Below are positions 1 through 7,240 of a stretch of DNA of 7,240 nt, piece after piece. How positions within the stretch are numbered: the first letter of the stretch is position 1; every line of letters starts with the position of its first letter. The notes under the pieces are model-generated. The model was given only the letters and a program-made list of their open reading frames with translations. It had not been told where the DNA came from and did no database searches. This DNA comes from Desulfotignum sp. (GTDB lineage Bacteria; Desulfobacterota; Desulfobacteria; Desulfobacterales; Desulfobacteraceae). Where the stretch lies: contig JAABRW010000009.1 in assembly GCA_011390695.1 (NCBI GenBank), forward strand, positions 1 to 7,240, given 5' to 3'. The translations under genes and the position numbers were made by a program.

Positions 1-1541
1 ATCTGCAAAGCCACTGCAAACCCTGCCAGTTTCACCAGGTTTTTGTCCAGTACCACGGTGTTTTCCTTTTCAAGCCGGGAAAACAGGATATTGAAAAACC
101 TGGGGTCCTTGATGTACCTGAACTTGGACTTGAGTTCCTGGGTGGGCATGCCCTCTTTTAAGGGGTTGGCTTCATGGTACTGCTGGATTTTTTCTAAGAC
201 CTTTGTTTTGAAATCAGTGAAAAATGCACCGCTGACATAAATTTGTCTTTCCTTGTCCGTCTGGATGATTTCCTGCTGGGCCAGCATTTTCTGCAGGGTT
301 GCCGCCAGTTTTTTATCAGTGATATTTGTCATGATCCGCAGATCATTGAAACTGAGCCCTTTAAAGCCTTTCAAAGACAGGAAAAACAAAATGGTCTGTT
401 CCATATCTTCTGCTGCCAGGGCGTTCAGGCCCTGGATCACAGGTGCATCCAGGTGTTTGTGCTTCTGGGACACCGGGTTGAGAATGGCCCCGCCCCCGAT
501 GGTTCTCACCGGGGAATAGCTTCTGACAACGTACCGGTCATCTTTTATACAGCACACCGGTGATTCCAGGCGGAACTGGACCAGGGCATCATCGCCGGGC
601 AGCAGTTCTTCTCTGTCCAGAAGGACCATATACCCCAGAATTTCACTGGTCCCGGAATGGAACCGTACCCGGGTACGTGCTTTGGCCGGCCGGGTGTTGG
701 ATTTTAAAAAATGGAATCCAGCATCCACCATATAACTTTCAATGAGGGTGCCGGGAGTGGAAAGAATGTCTCCCCGGCTTACAGATTCCTTGTCCAGGCC
801 CTGGAAGTTGACGGCGGTGCGGGTACCGGCTCCGGCCTCCTCCACACTGCTGGAATGCACCTGGATGCCCCGCACTTTGGAGACAATTTTTTTGGGATAG
901 ACCATGATATCTTCTCCCACCCGGATACTGCCCGAGGCCAGGGTACCGGTTATAACCGTGCCGAATCCCTTCATGCTGAAGACCCGGTCCACAGGCAGCC
1001 GGAATATGGAGGAGAATTTTCGTTCCGGCAGGGTGCTGCAGATCTTCTCGAGGGCTGCCACAAATTTTTCCAGACCCTGGCCTGTGACCGAAGATACCGG
1101 AATGACAGGCTTGTCTTCCAGAAAGGTGCCCTGAACAAAATCATGGATATCTTCCATGGCCAGTTCCAGCAGGTCCTCATCCACCATATCGGTCTTGGTC
1201 AGGGCGATCAGGCCGTGTTCAATGCCCATGAGGTTGCAGATTTCCATGTGTTCCCGGGTCTGGGGCATGACCCCTTCGTCCGCTGCAATGACCATGGTGA
1301 CTACATCGATGCCCGAAGACCCTGCCACCATGTTTTTTACAAATTTTTCATGGCCCGGCATATCCACAATGCCGATATGGGTGCCCCCGGGCAAATCCAG
1401 AAAGGCAAATCCCAGCTCAATGGTGATCCCTCTTTGTTTTTCTTCCTTGAGGCGGTCGGTTTCTATACCGGTTAATGCCTTTACCAGGCTGGTTTTTCCA
1501 TGATCGATATGACCGGCTGTGCCGAGAATGATATTTTCCAA
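1..1541 (-). CDS. selB: Selenocysteine-specific translation elongation factor SelB, C-terminus cut by window edge
   Basis: SelB is a cytoplasmic GTPase that replaces EF-Tu for selenocysteine: it carries Sec-tRNA(Sec) to the ribosome at UGA codons and binds the mRNA SECIS hairpin through C-terminal winged helices. The minus-strand translation is open from 1541 to the edge (about 513 residues; E. coli SelB has 614). Visible motifs: G1 loop GHIDHGKT (10-17), switch region with RGITIELGF (37-45), G3 DMPGH (60-64), and TKTD (115-118) as the SelB form of NKxD. EF-Tu-like beta-barrel domains follow, with the SelB signature TIGGG at 347-351. From about 365 the winged-helix region begins and includes NPLKEGMPTQELKSKF (459-474). 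The start is TTG at 1539-1541: it puts the G1 loop at the usual distance, no ATG lies upstream before the in-frame stop at 1575-1577, and AAAGGGA precedes it by about 8 bases. It is probably cotranscribed with the small membrane protein gene upstream. No frameshift is seen. Confidence 0.96.
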   Translation of the reverse strand, partial: MENIILGTAGHIDHGKTSLVKALTGIETDRLKEEKQRGITIELGFAFLDLPGGTHIGIVDMPGHEKFVKNMVAGSSGIDVVTMVIAADEGVMPQTREHMEICNLMGIEHGLIALTKTDMVDEDLLELAMEDIHDFVQGTFLEDKPVIPVSSVTGQGLEKFVAALEKICSTLPERKFSSIFRLPVDRVFSMKGFGTVITGTLASGSIRVGEDIMVYPKKIVSKVRGIQVHSSSVEEAGAGTRTAVNFQGLDKESVSRGDILSTPGTLIESYMVDAGFHFLKSNTRPAKARTRVRFHSGTSEILGYMVLLDREELLPGDDALVQFRLESPVCCIKDDRYVVRSYSPVRTIGGGAILNPVSQKHKHLDAPVIQGLNALAAEDMEQTILFFLSLKGFKGLSFNDLRIMTNITDKKLAATLQKMLAQQEIIQTDKERQIYVSGAFFTDFKTKVLEKIQQYHEANPLKEGMPTQELKSKFRYIKDPRFFNILFSRLEKENTVVLDKNLVKLAGFAVALQ

Positions 1542-1546
1542 TGGGT

Positions 1547-1729
1547 CTATCCCTTTTTCCGGGGTTTGGGTTTTTTAAAATACTGCAGAGCATAGGCCAG
1601 GGCTACCAGAACCAGACCGGTGAGTATACCGTTAACCATCCCCCATTCCGGCTTAAACACCCGGATCAGAAGGACTCCAAAGACCAGTCCCAGAATGAGG
1701 CGGATAACAAATATGAGCAGTGCATCCAT
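1547..1729 (-). CDS. Small two-helix membrane protein of unknown function, upstream of selB
   Basis: This is a 60-residue protein that I do not recognise as a named family. It has two hydrophobic stretches, about residues 3-24 (LLIFVIRLILGLVFGVLLIR) and 31-51 (MVNGILTGLVLVALAYALQY), joined by a short loop containing KPEWG. It ends in a very basic tail (KKPKPRKKG), so by the positive-inside rule both termini are probably cytoplasmic. The ATG at 1727-1729 is preceded by AAAGGAA at 1736-1742 with 6 bases of spacing, and a good promoter lies further upstream; both argue for a real gene. Its TAG stop is 5 bases before the selB start, so the two form a likely operon. No catalytic motif is visible, and a role in selenium metabolism is not implied by the sequence. 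Confidence 0.75.
   Translation of the reverse strand: MDALLIFVIRLILGLVFGVLLIRVFKPEWGMVNGILTGLVLVALAYALQYFKKPKPRKKG
1550..1556 (-). promoter_or_regulatory. Ribosome binding site supporting the TTG start of selB
   Basis: On the minus strand the sequence reads AAAGGGA about 8 bases before TTG at 1541. It overlaps the last codons and stop of the small upstream gene, so translation of the two is likely coupled. It supports TTG as the selB start because no ATG is available nearby. Confidence 0.6.
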
Positions 1730-1773
1730 GAAGTGTTCCTTTCATTGGCTGGAAATATTTTTTTGTACCAGGA

Positions 1774-1802
1774 ATAATAGTCAAACAACAGGGTGAGGTC
1801 AA
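1774..1802 (-). promoter_or_regulatory. Sigma70-type promoter for the small membrane gene-selB unit
   Basis: Read on the minus strand, a -35 box TTGACC (1797-1802) and a -10 box TATTAT (1774-1779) are separated by exactly 17 bases. Each box matches the consensus at 5 of 6 positions. Transcription would start near 1767, giving an mRNA leader of about 38 bases before the ATG at 1729. No operator-like palindrome was seen around it. Prediction from sequence only. Confidence 0.6.
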
Positions 1803-1847
1803 TGTTTAATATCATACCCCTGTTTGTGGCAGATTGTGAAAAAACTA

Positions 1848-1874
1848 TTGAAAAATGCAGCCGGTTCTGATAAT
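1848..1874 (+). promoter_or_regulatory. Possible promoter for tRNA-His (and perhaps recCB)
   Basis: TTGAAA (1848-1853) and GATAAT (1869-1874) each match the sigma70 consensus at 5 of 6 positions. The spacer is only 15 bases, shorter than ideal. The predicted start near 1881 would give a leader of about 11 bases before the tRNA, as is common for tRNA genes. A 17-base spacing would use the poorer box TAATGT at 1871-1876. Confidence 0.4.
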
Positions 1875-1892
1875 GTAGGAGAGTTTTGTTGC

Positions 1893-1969
<77 letters not shown>

Positions 1970-2075
1970 TTATTTTCCTTTTTATTCCAATACTTCAACC
2001 ACTATCGCAAATAATCTGACATTAGGGTATGCATCACAATTATCCTTTCAGGCGTTCAGAATTTTAGGAAAATCA
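1970..2075 (+). other. tRNA-His to recC spacer with no clear terminator
   Basis: These 106 bases are AT-rich. After the tRNA comes a T-rich run (TTATTTTCCTTTTTATTCC), but no GC-rich hairpin precedes it other than the tRNA itself. A possible -35 box CTGACA at 2016-2021 has only poor -10 partners (TATCCT at 2041-2046, 19 bases away). Either recC is read through from the tRNA promoter or it has a weak promoter here. Confidence 0.35.
2066..2070 (+). promoter_or_regulatory. Ribosome binding site deciding the recC start
   Basis: AGGAA lies 5 bases before the ATG at 2076. It marks this codon as the recC start even though the reading frame is open much further upstream, back through the tRNA gene. 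Confidence 0.65.
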
Positions 2076-5000
2076 ATGGATATCCAAAATCAAAATACTG
2101 GACAGGGGCTTTCCCCTGGGTTTTCCATTATACATTCCAACCACCTGGAAGATTTGAGGCAGGTGGCCGTGGGCTGGATCAAGGCCCACCCCCTGCAGGT
2201 GCTGGAAACCGAACAGTTCATTGTCCAGAGTAACGGCATGGCCCAATGGCTCAAACTGGCACTGGCCGCGGATGACGGGTGCGGCATCAGCGCGGGAATA
2301 GAAATGCAGCTGCCGGGGCATTATGTCTGGAACGTCTATCGGGCTGTTCTGGGCGGCGACATCATTCCCGAAGAATCACCCTATGACAAAGAACGGCTGA
2401 TGTGGCGTATTTTCAGGCTCTTGCCCGGGTTTTGCGCAGAACCTGTTTTTGACCCTTTGAACCGGTTCCTTGAACATGATAAAGACCAGCGCAAGCGCAG
2501 CCAGTTGGCGGCCCATCTGGCAGACATTTATGACCAGTATCAGGTATACCGGGCCGACTGGCTTGAAGACTGGGCGCAAGGAGTGGATCGGCTGGCCAGG
2601 ATAGCGGGACAGCCGGTCCCCCTAAGCGAAAATCAGCTGTGGCAGGCGGAACTCTGGCGCAGGATCAAAGCTGATGTTCCGGAAGAATACAGAACCATAG
2701 GCCGGTCGGATCTTCACCACAGATTTCTGGAAAAGGCTGGAACATTAGCCGGGCACCGGCCCAAAGAATTGCCTCCCAGGGTCATTGTGTTCGGTATTTC
2801 CTCTTTACCCCGGCAGGTGCTGGAAACCCTGCATGCAGTGTCCTCCTTGTGCCAGGTGTTGCTTTTTGTTCACAATCCCTGCCGGCATTTCTGGGCCGAT
2901 ATCATTGAAGACCGGGAGCTTCTGCGCATTGGGCACGCCCGGCACAAGGCAAAGGCCACCATGCCCGAGCCCCTGGATCCCGAGCTGCTTCACCAGCATG
3001 CCAATCCCCTGCTTGCGGCCTGGGGCAAACAAGGCAGAGATTATATCGGCCTGCTTTACGGGTATGATGAACCGGAAAACTATGAAACCGCTTTTTCCCA
3101 GATTGATCTGTTTGCGGATTTTATCGTTCCCGGAGGCACCAATACCCTTTTGCAGCAGGTCCAGCAGGCCGTCCTGGACCTTGATCCCTTACCAAAAGAT
3201 GAAGGAGCCAAACAAGCGGTGGTATCAGAAGATGCCTCCATTCGTTTCCATCTGGCCCACAGCCGGCAGCGGGAAGTGGAGATTCTCCAGGATCAGCTCC
3301 TCCATTGTTTTGAGACCCTGGAGGATTTAAAACCCCGGGACATTATTGTGATGACCCCTGATATTACGTCCTATGCCCCCCATATTGAAGCGGTTTTCGG
3401 GAACCTGTCTTTCACGGATCCCCGGTTTATACCATTTACAATTGCAGATAAGCCCAACAAAGAAAGCGTGCCCCTGCTCAAGGCCATAGAAACCCTTTTG
3501 CACCTGCCCGATTCCCGCATGGGGGTCAGTGAGGTCATGGACCTTCTTGATGTCAGGGCTTTCAGGAAGCGATTCAAGATTGCGGCTGCGGATTTGCCAA
3601 AGCTCAGGCAATGGATTGAAGAGACCGGGATCTCCTGGGGACTCAATGGGGAACAGCGAACCTTTTTCGGACTGCCCGGCGGGCTGGAGCAGAACACCTG
3701 GGCCTTTGGTCTGGACCGTATGCTTTTGGGCTATGCCGTGGGCAAGGGAGCAGAATGGAACGGGATTGAACCCTATGAAGAAGTGGGCGGGCTTGATGCA
3801 GCTTTGGCAGGGCCGTTGTCCGATGTGATCCGGCAACTGGAAAGCCTGTGGCAGGATCTGAACCAAACGGGAACCCCGACAGTCTGGTGCCAAAGGATCC
3901 GCACGCTTGCCCGGGATTGTTTTACAGCCCGGGAGAGCCAGGACCAATTGACCTTAAGCCGTCTGGATCAGGTCCTGGACCAGTGGCTGGATGCCTGCGA
4001 CCAGGCCATGCTGGATGAAGCATTGACCCTGGCTGTTGTCAGGGAATTTCTTCTGGCCCGGATGAAAGAATCCAGTATTTCCCAGCGTTTCCTTGCAGGC
4101 ATGGTGAATTTCGGGACCTTGATGCCCATGCGGGCCATTCCCTTCAGGGTGGTCTGCCTTTTGGGGATGAACGATGGTGACTTTCCAAGAAGCCATCCCC
4201 CGCTTGATTTTGATCTCATGGCAGGCAAAGGGCTTTACCGGCCCGGAGACCGGTCCCGGCGGGAGGATGACCGGTATCTTTTTCTGGAAGCACTGCTTTC
4301 GGCCAGAGAACGGATGTATATCTCCTATGTGGGACGGGATGACCGGGACAACAGCGAACGGATGCCCTCGGTTTTGGTGGGGCAGTTCCGGGACTATCTC
4401 GCGGCCGGATGGTGCTTGAAAAATGACGGGGCCGGAAACAAAGATCTGCTGGATGCCCTGACCTGCATCCATCCGCTGCAACCCTTTGGAACAGATTATT
4501 TCCTTGAGAACAGCTCCGGATTGTGTACCTATGCGCATGAGTGGCGAACTTCCCTGGATACCCAAAAAAATCAGAGCCCGGATAAAAATGTTAACAAGCC
4601 CCTGGATCCACCTGATTTTGAGGGGAGTCTGACTCTGGCTTCTCTGATCCGGTTTTTTAAAAATCCGGTCAGGTATTTTTTCAACCAGCGTTTGTCTGTT
4701 TGGTTTGACGAGCTGTCTGTGACCGGCCGGGATCAGGAGCCTTTTGCCCTGGATTTTCTGGCCCCGTTCGGGCTGGGCAATCAGCTGCTGGAAGCCGGGC
4801 TTCATGCAGGGCATTCAGATGTTTCATCTGCTGTGGCAGCAGAAGCCCTTCGCCTGACCCGGACCGGGGACCTGCCCATGGCCGGGTTCGGCCATCTTGC
4901 TGCTGATGAACTTTCAAAACCGGTGATGGATATGCTCAAAGGCCATCAGGCCCTGTTGGAGCAATGGCCCTGTCTATGTGATCCCATGGAGATTTCCTTA

Positions 5001-5603
5001 CGTATTGCACCGGATAACATGCCGCCTGTTGTTCTGGATGACTGGCTGGATATGGTATATGAGATAAATACTCCGGACGGGGCAGGGGGTTCTAAAGATT
5101 TGGCCCGGTTTGCCCGCTGGGAGTTTTATCCACTGTCCGTTATGGGCAGCAGGGGGAATATAACCCGGATGCACAGCCTGGCAGGACTCTGGGTGAAACA
5201 TGTGGCCGGGTGCGCCCGGGGTTTGGCCCTTGCCAGTCATCTTGTGGCACCTGATGCAACTGTTTCTCTCTCGCCCATGGCACAACCCCGGGCCGGAAAA
5301 ATCCTTACAGACATGGTCTCATGTTTGTTCAATGGGTTGCGCCTGCCTTTGCCGGTAACGGCAAAAACAGGGCTGACCTATGCCCATGCCCTGATCTCCA
5401 AAGATGCGGACGAAGCAAAGGCCGAGGCTTTAAAAACTTACCAGGGAGACGGTTTCCGGTCGGGCGAGCTGGATTATGATCCCTATCTGCAAAGAGCCTA
5501 TCCAGGGTTTGAAGATTTATGGCAGGCACGGGACAATCATTTTGTTTTCCTTTGCCAGACCTTGTATCAACCTTTGGTAGAAGCCCTGGAAAAGGAGGAA
5601 TAA
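2076..5603 (+). CDS. recC: RecBCD enzyme (exonuclease V) subunit RecC
   Basis: RecC is the scaffold of the cytoplasmic RecBCD helicase-nuclease. It splits the duplex at a broken end, channels the strands, and recognises Chi on the 3' strand with a catalytically dead helicase fold. The protein is 1175 residues (E. coli 1122). Family blocks in order: HSNHLEDL (20-27), QSNGMAQWL (51-59), [14 protein letters not shown] (239-252), [13 protein letters not shown] (310-322), a block with RQREVEIL and [19 protein letters not shown]...[10 protein letters not shown] (682-704), [15 protein letters not shown] (726-740), [11 protein letters not shown], and the C-terminal [13 protein letters not shown] (857-869) opening the degenerate nuclease-like domain. 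No Walker A lysine motif is seen, as expected for RecC. The ATG at 2076 has AGGAA upstream and leaves about 16 residues before the first conserved block. The frame is open back to 1824, but that stretch crosses tRNA-His and is not coding. It forms an operon with recB, 2 bases downstream. No dedicated promoter is convincing; CTGACA at 2016 lacks a well-spaced -10 box. Confidence 0.97.
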   Translation: MDIQNQNTGQGLSPGFSIIHSNHLEDLRQVAVGWIKAHPLQVLETEQFIVQSNGMAQWLKLALAADDGCGISAGIEMQLPGHYVWNVYRAVLGGDIIPEESPYDKERLMWRIFRLLPGFCAEPVFDPLNRFLEHDKDQRKRSQLAAHLADIYDQYQVYRADWLEDWAQGVDRLARIAGQPVPLSENQLWQAELWRRIKADVPEEYRTIGRSDLHHRFLEKAGTLAGHRPKELPPRVIVFGISSLPRQVLETLHAVSSLCQVLLFVHNPCRHFWADIIEDRELLRIGHARHKAKATMPEPLDPELLHQHANPLLAAWGKQGRDYIGLLYGYDEPENYETAFSQIDLFADFIVPGGTNTLLQQVQQAVLDLDPLPKDEGAKQAVVSEDASIRFHLAHSRQREVEILQDQLLHCFETLEDLKPRDIIVMTPDITSYAPHIEAVFGNLSFTDPRFIPFTIADKPNKESVPLLKAIETLLHLPDSRMGVSEVMDLLDVRAFRKRFKIAAADLPKLRQWIEETGISWGLNGEQRTFFGLPGGLEQNTWAFGLDRMLLGYAVGKGAEWNGIEPYEEVGGLDAALAGPLSDVIRQLESLWQDLNQTGTPTVWCQRIRTLARDCFTARESQDQLTLSRLDQVLDQWLDACDQAMLDEALTLAVVREFLLARMKESSISQRFLAGMVNFGTLMPMRAIPFRVVCLLGMNDGDFPRSHPPLDFDLMAGKGLYRPGDRSRREDDRYLFLEALLSARERMYISYVGRDDRDNSERMPSVLVGQFRDYLAAGWCLKNDGAGNKDLLDALTCIHPLQPFGTDYFLENSSGLCTYAHEWRTSLDTQKNQSPDKNVNKPLDPPDFEGSLTLASLIRFFKNPVRYFFNQRLSVWFDELSVTGRDQEPFALDFLAPFGLGNQLLEAGLHAGHSDVSSAVAAEALRLTRTGDLPMAGFGHLAADELSKPVMDMLKGHQALLEQWPCLCDPMEISLRIAPDNMPPVVLDDWLDMVYEINTPDGAGGSKDLARFARWEFYPLSVMGSRGNITRMHSLAGLWVKHVAGCARGLALASHLVAPDATVSLSPMAQPRAGKILTDMVSCLFNGLRLPLPVTAKTGLTYAHALISKDADEAKAEALKTYQGDGFRSGELDYDPYLQRAYPGFEDLWQARDNHFVFLCQTLYQPLVEALEKEE
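5591..5598 (+). promoter_or_regulatory. Strong ribosome binding site for recB inside the end of recC
   Basis: AAAGGAGG is a near-perfect Shine-Dalgarno sequence embedded in the last recC codons, 7 bases before the recB ATG at 5606. This arrangement predicts translational coupling and near-stoichiometric synthesis of the two subunits. Confidence 0.8.
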
Positions 5604-5605
5604 CC

Positions 5606-7240
5606 ATGGTGGAAAAATTAGATCCAATGACGTTTCCTCTGAACGGGGTCCGGCTCATCGAGGCCAGTGCAGGAACAGGAAAGACCTACACCATTGCAGC
5701 CCTTTACCTTCGGCTGGTCCTGGGGCACGGAAAAGCAAACGCATTTTCCCGGCCCTTGACCCCGCCGGAAATCCTGGTGGTCACCTTTACCAATGCTGCC
5801 ACTGAAGAACTCCGGGAGCGGATTCGAAGCAGGCTGACCGAGGCTGCCGGATTTTTCAGGGGAACCGGGGAGGGGGATACCTTCCTGGAAGACCTGAAAG
5901 CTGATTACAGTCCTGATGAGTGGCCGGCCATGGCCATGCGCCTGGACCAGGCAGCCCAGTGGATGGATGAATCCGCCATTCACACCATCCATGCCTGGTG
6001 TCAGCGTATGCTTCGGCAGCATGCCTTTGACAGTTTGTCCCTGTTTGATCTGGAACTTGCCCCCAGCGACCAGGATCTGTTCGAAGAGGCTGCCTGTGAT
6101 TTCTGGCGGGCCAGGTTTTATCCCCAAAGTGTTGAAACGTTATCAGCATTCAAGGACGTGGCTCAGATCTCCACCCCCCGGGAACTGCTCAAACAGGTTT
6201 TGCCCATCATTAATGCCGTGGATTATGCCGGCGGGACTCTGACGGATGATCCGTTTGACATGATGGATCAGCGCATGCAATCCATAGAGACGGCACGGCT
6301 GGTCTGGGCATCGGATTTTAACCTGGCTGTGGAACAGGTAAACAAAGCCCGGGCAGAGAAGACACTGAACAACAACAAATACCGAACAACCTCCCTTGAA
6401 AAGTGGATTACGCAACTTGATCAATGGGTGAACCATGCAGGCCCTTTGCCTGATGATCAGGTGCTGGAAAAATTTTCATCCAAAGGCCTGGCTGACGGAA
6501 CATCTAAAAATAATGTTCCGCCGGTACATCCGGCCTATGAGGCTTTTGACCGGCTCAATGCGCACCTGGCATCCCTGGACATTAAACAGGCCCTTGTTTT
6601 CCACGCCGCAGCCGATATCCATAAAAGGGTTTTGGCTGCCAAAGACCGCCTGTCCCGGATGGGGTTCAATGATCTGCTGACCCGGCTGGGCCAGGCCCTG
6701 TCCCGGTCCGGAACCGGAGAAAACCGCCTGGCCGGAGTGATCCGGGAACAGTTTCCCGTGGCCATGATCGATGAGTTCCAGGACACGGATCCGGTCCAGT
6801 ACAGTTCTTTTGGTGCCATTTATCTGGACCGGGAAAACACCGGGCTTTTTATGATCGGTGATCCCAAGCAGGCCATCTATGCTTTCAGGGGAGCGGATAT
6901 CCATACCTATCTCAAGGCAAGGCAGGATACCAAAGGACATCACTATACACTGGACAAAAATTACCGGTCCACCCAGCCCATGGTGGCGGCGGTCAACCAG
7001 GTCTTTGGCAGGGCATCCCATCTTCCCCGGGGCGTTTTTCTGTTCAAGGATCAGATCCCCTTTGCGCCGGTAACAGCACAGGGCCGGCAGGAAACGCTTA
7101 TGGTGGAGGATAAGGCAGTCCCGGCCATGACCCTGTGGCAGATGGACCAGGACACACCTGTTAAAAAGACCGGGTCTGAAGGCTACATTACCCGGATGGC
7201 AGACGCCGGAGCCCATGAGATCACACGGTTGATCAACCTG
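5606..7240 (+). CDS. recB: RecBCD enzyme (exonuclease V) subunit RecB, N-terminal 545 residues
   Basis: RecB is the 3'-5' helicase and sole nuclease of RecBCD, which resects double-strand breaks and loads RecA after Chi. The 545 residues present lie in the SF1A (UvrD-like) helicase part; the family is usually near 1200. Motifs seen: Walker A ASAGTGKT (20-27, lysine 26), motif Ia [10 protein letters not shown] (60-69), [11 protein letters not shown] (126-136), Walker B/motif [11 protein letters not shown] (388-396), motif [17 protein letters not shown] (418-431) and motif IV LDKNYRS (449-455). Spacing and flanking sequence follow E. coli RecB closely, for example [13 protein letters not shown]. 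This separates it from AddA and UvrD. The remaining helicase motifs and the C-terminal nuclease domain lie beyond the right edge, so nuclease activity cannot be judged. The ATG follows the recC stop by 2 bases. Unlike E. coli, no ptrA protease gene separates recC and recB. Confidence 0.96.
   Translation, partial: MVEKLDPMTFPLNGVRLIEASAGTGKTYTIAALYLRLVLGHGKANAFSRPLTPPEILVVTFTNAATEELRERIRSRLTEAAGFFRGTGEGDTFLEDLKADYSPDEWPAMAMRLDQAAQWMDESAIHTIHAWCQRMLRQHAFDSLSLFDLELAPSDQDLFEEAACDFWRARFYPQSVETLSAFKDVAQISTPRELLKQVLPIINAVDYAGGTLTDDPFDMMDQRMQSIETARLVWASDFNLAVEQVNKARAEKTLNNNKYRTTSLEKWITQLDQWVNHAGPLPDDQVLEKFSSKGLADGTSKNNVPPVHPAYEAFDRLNAHLASLDIKQALVFHAAADIHKRVLAAKDRLSRMGFNDLLTRLGQALSRSGTGENRLAGVIREQFPVAMIDEFQDTDPVQYSSFGAIYLDRENTGLFMIGDPKQAIYAFRGADIHTYLKARQDTKGHHYTLDKNYRSTQPMVAAVNQVFGRASHLPRGVFLFKDQIPFAPVTAQGRQETLMVEDKAVPAMTLWQMDQDTPVKKTGSEGYITRMADAGAHEITRLINL

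Noticed and set aside
711..1475. 254-residue plus-strand open frame
   Set aside because: It is antisense to selB, whose motifs on the minus strand are unmistakable. The translation is rich in H, G and F with no recognisable domain, typical of a shadow frame.
3954..4814. 286-residue minus-strand open frame inside recC, with a 206-residue one at 3327-3947
   Set aside because: Both lie opposite conserved RecC blocks, have shadow-like composition rich in P, G, Q and I, and show no ribosome binding site or domain.
6476..7216. 246-residue minus-strand open frame inside recB
   Set aside because: It is antisense to RecB helicase motifs II, III and IV and has no recognisable protein features.

Overview
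The window contains ordinary housekeeping genes. I see no mobile element, CRISPR array or recognisable undescribed system. Two divergent transcription units flank a short intergenic region holding a tRNA gene. The gene content is a selenocysteine-decoding factor (SelB) beside a RecBC-type recombination locus. With moderate GC and protein sequences that resemble proteobacterial families without being enterobacterial, this points to an anaerobic, selenoprotein-using bacterium. A sulfate reducer of the Desulfobacterota (Desulfobacteraceae-like) is my best guess; that is inference, not proof.

Minus-strand unit (about 1802 down to 1): a good sigma70-type promoter (TTGACC, 17 bp, TATTAT) lies about 45 bp upstream of a 60-residue membrane protein gene (1547-1729). 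Five bases after its stop codon comes selB (1-1541), which starts at TTG and has its ribosome binding site inside the end of the small gene. About 513 SelB residues are present. The last part of the C-terminal winged-helix region lies off the left edge. SelB delivers Sec-tRNA to UGA codons marked by a SECIS hairpin.

Plus-strand unit (about 1848 to 7240): a tRNA-His gene (GTG anticodon, encoded CCA, extra 5' G) at 1893-1969 is followed, after 106 bp without an obvious terminator, by recC (2076-5603, 1175 residues). Two bases after recC comes recB (from 5606, cut by the right edge after 545 residues). RecB is the 3'-5' helicase and nuclease of the exonuclease V complex. RecC is its helicase-like scaffold that scans for Chi. 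The third subunit gene, recD, is not in the window and would be expected downstream.

Large open frames antisense to selB, recC and recB are shadows of these genes. The frame containing recC also stays open leftward through the tRNA to 1824, but translation should begin at 2076.
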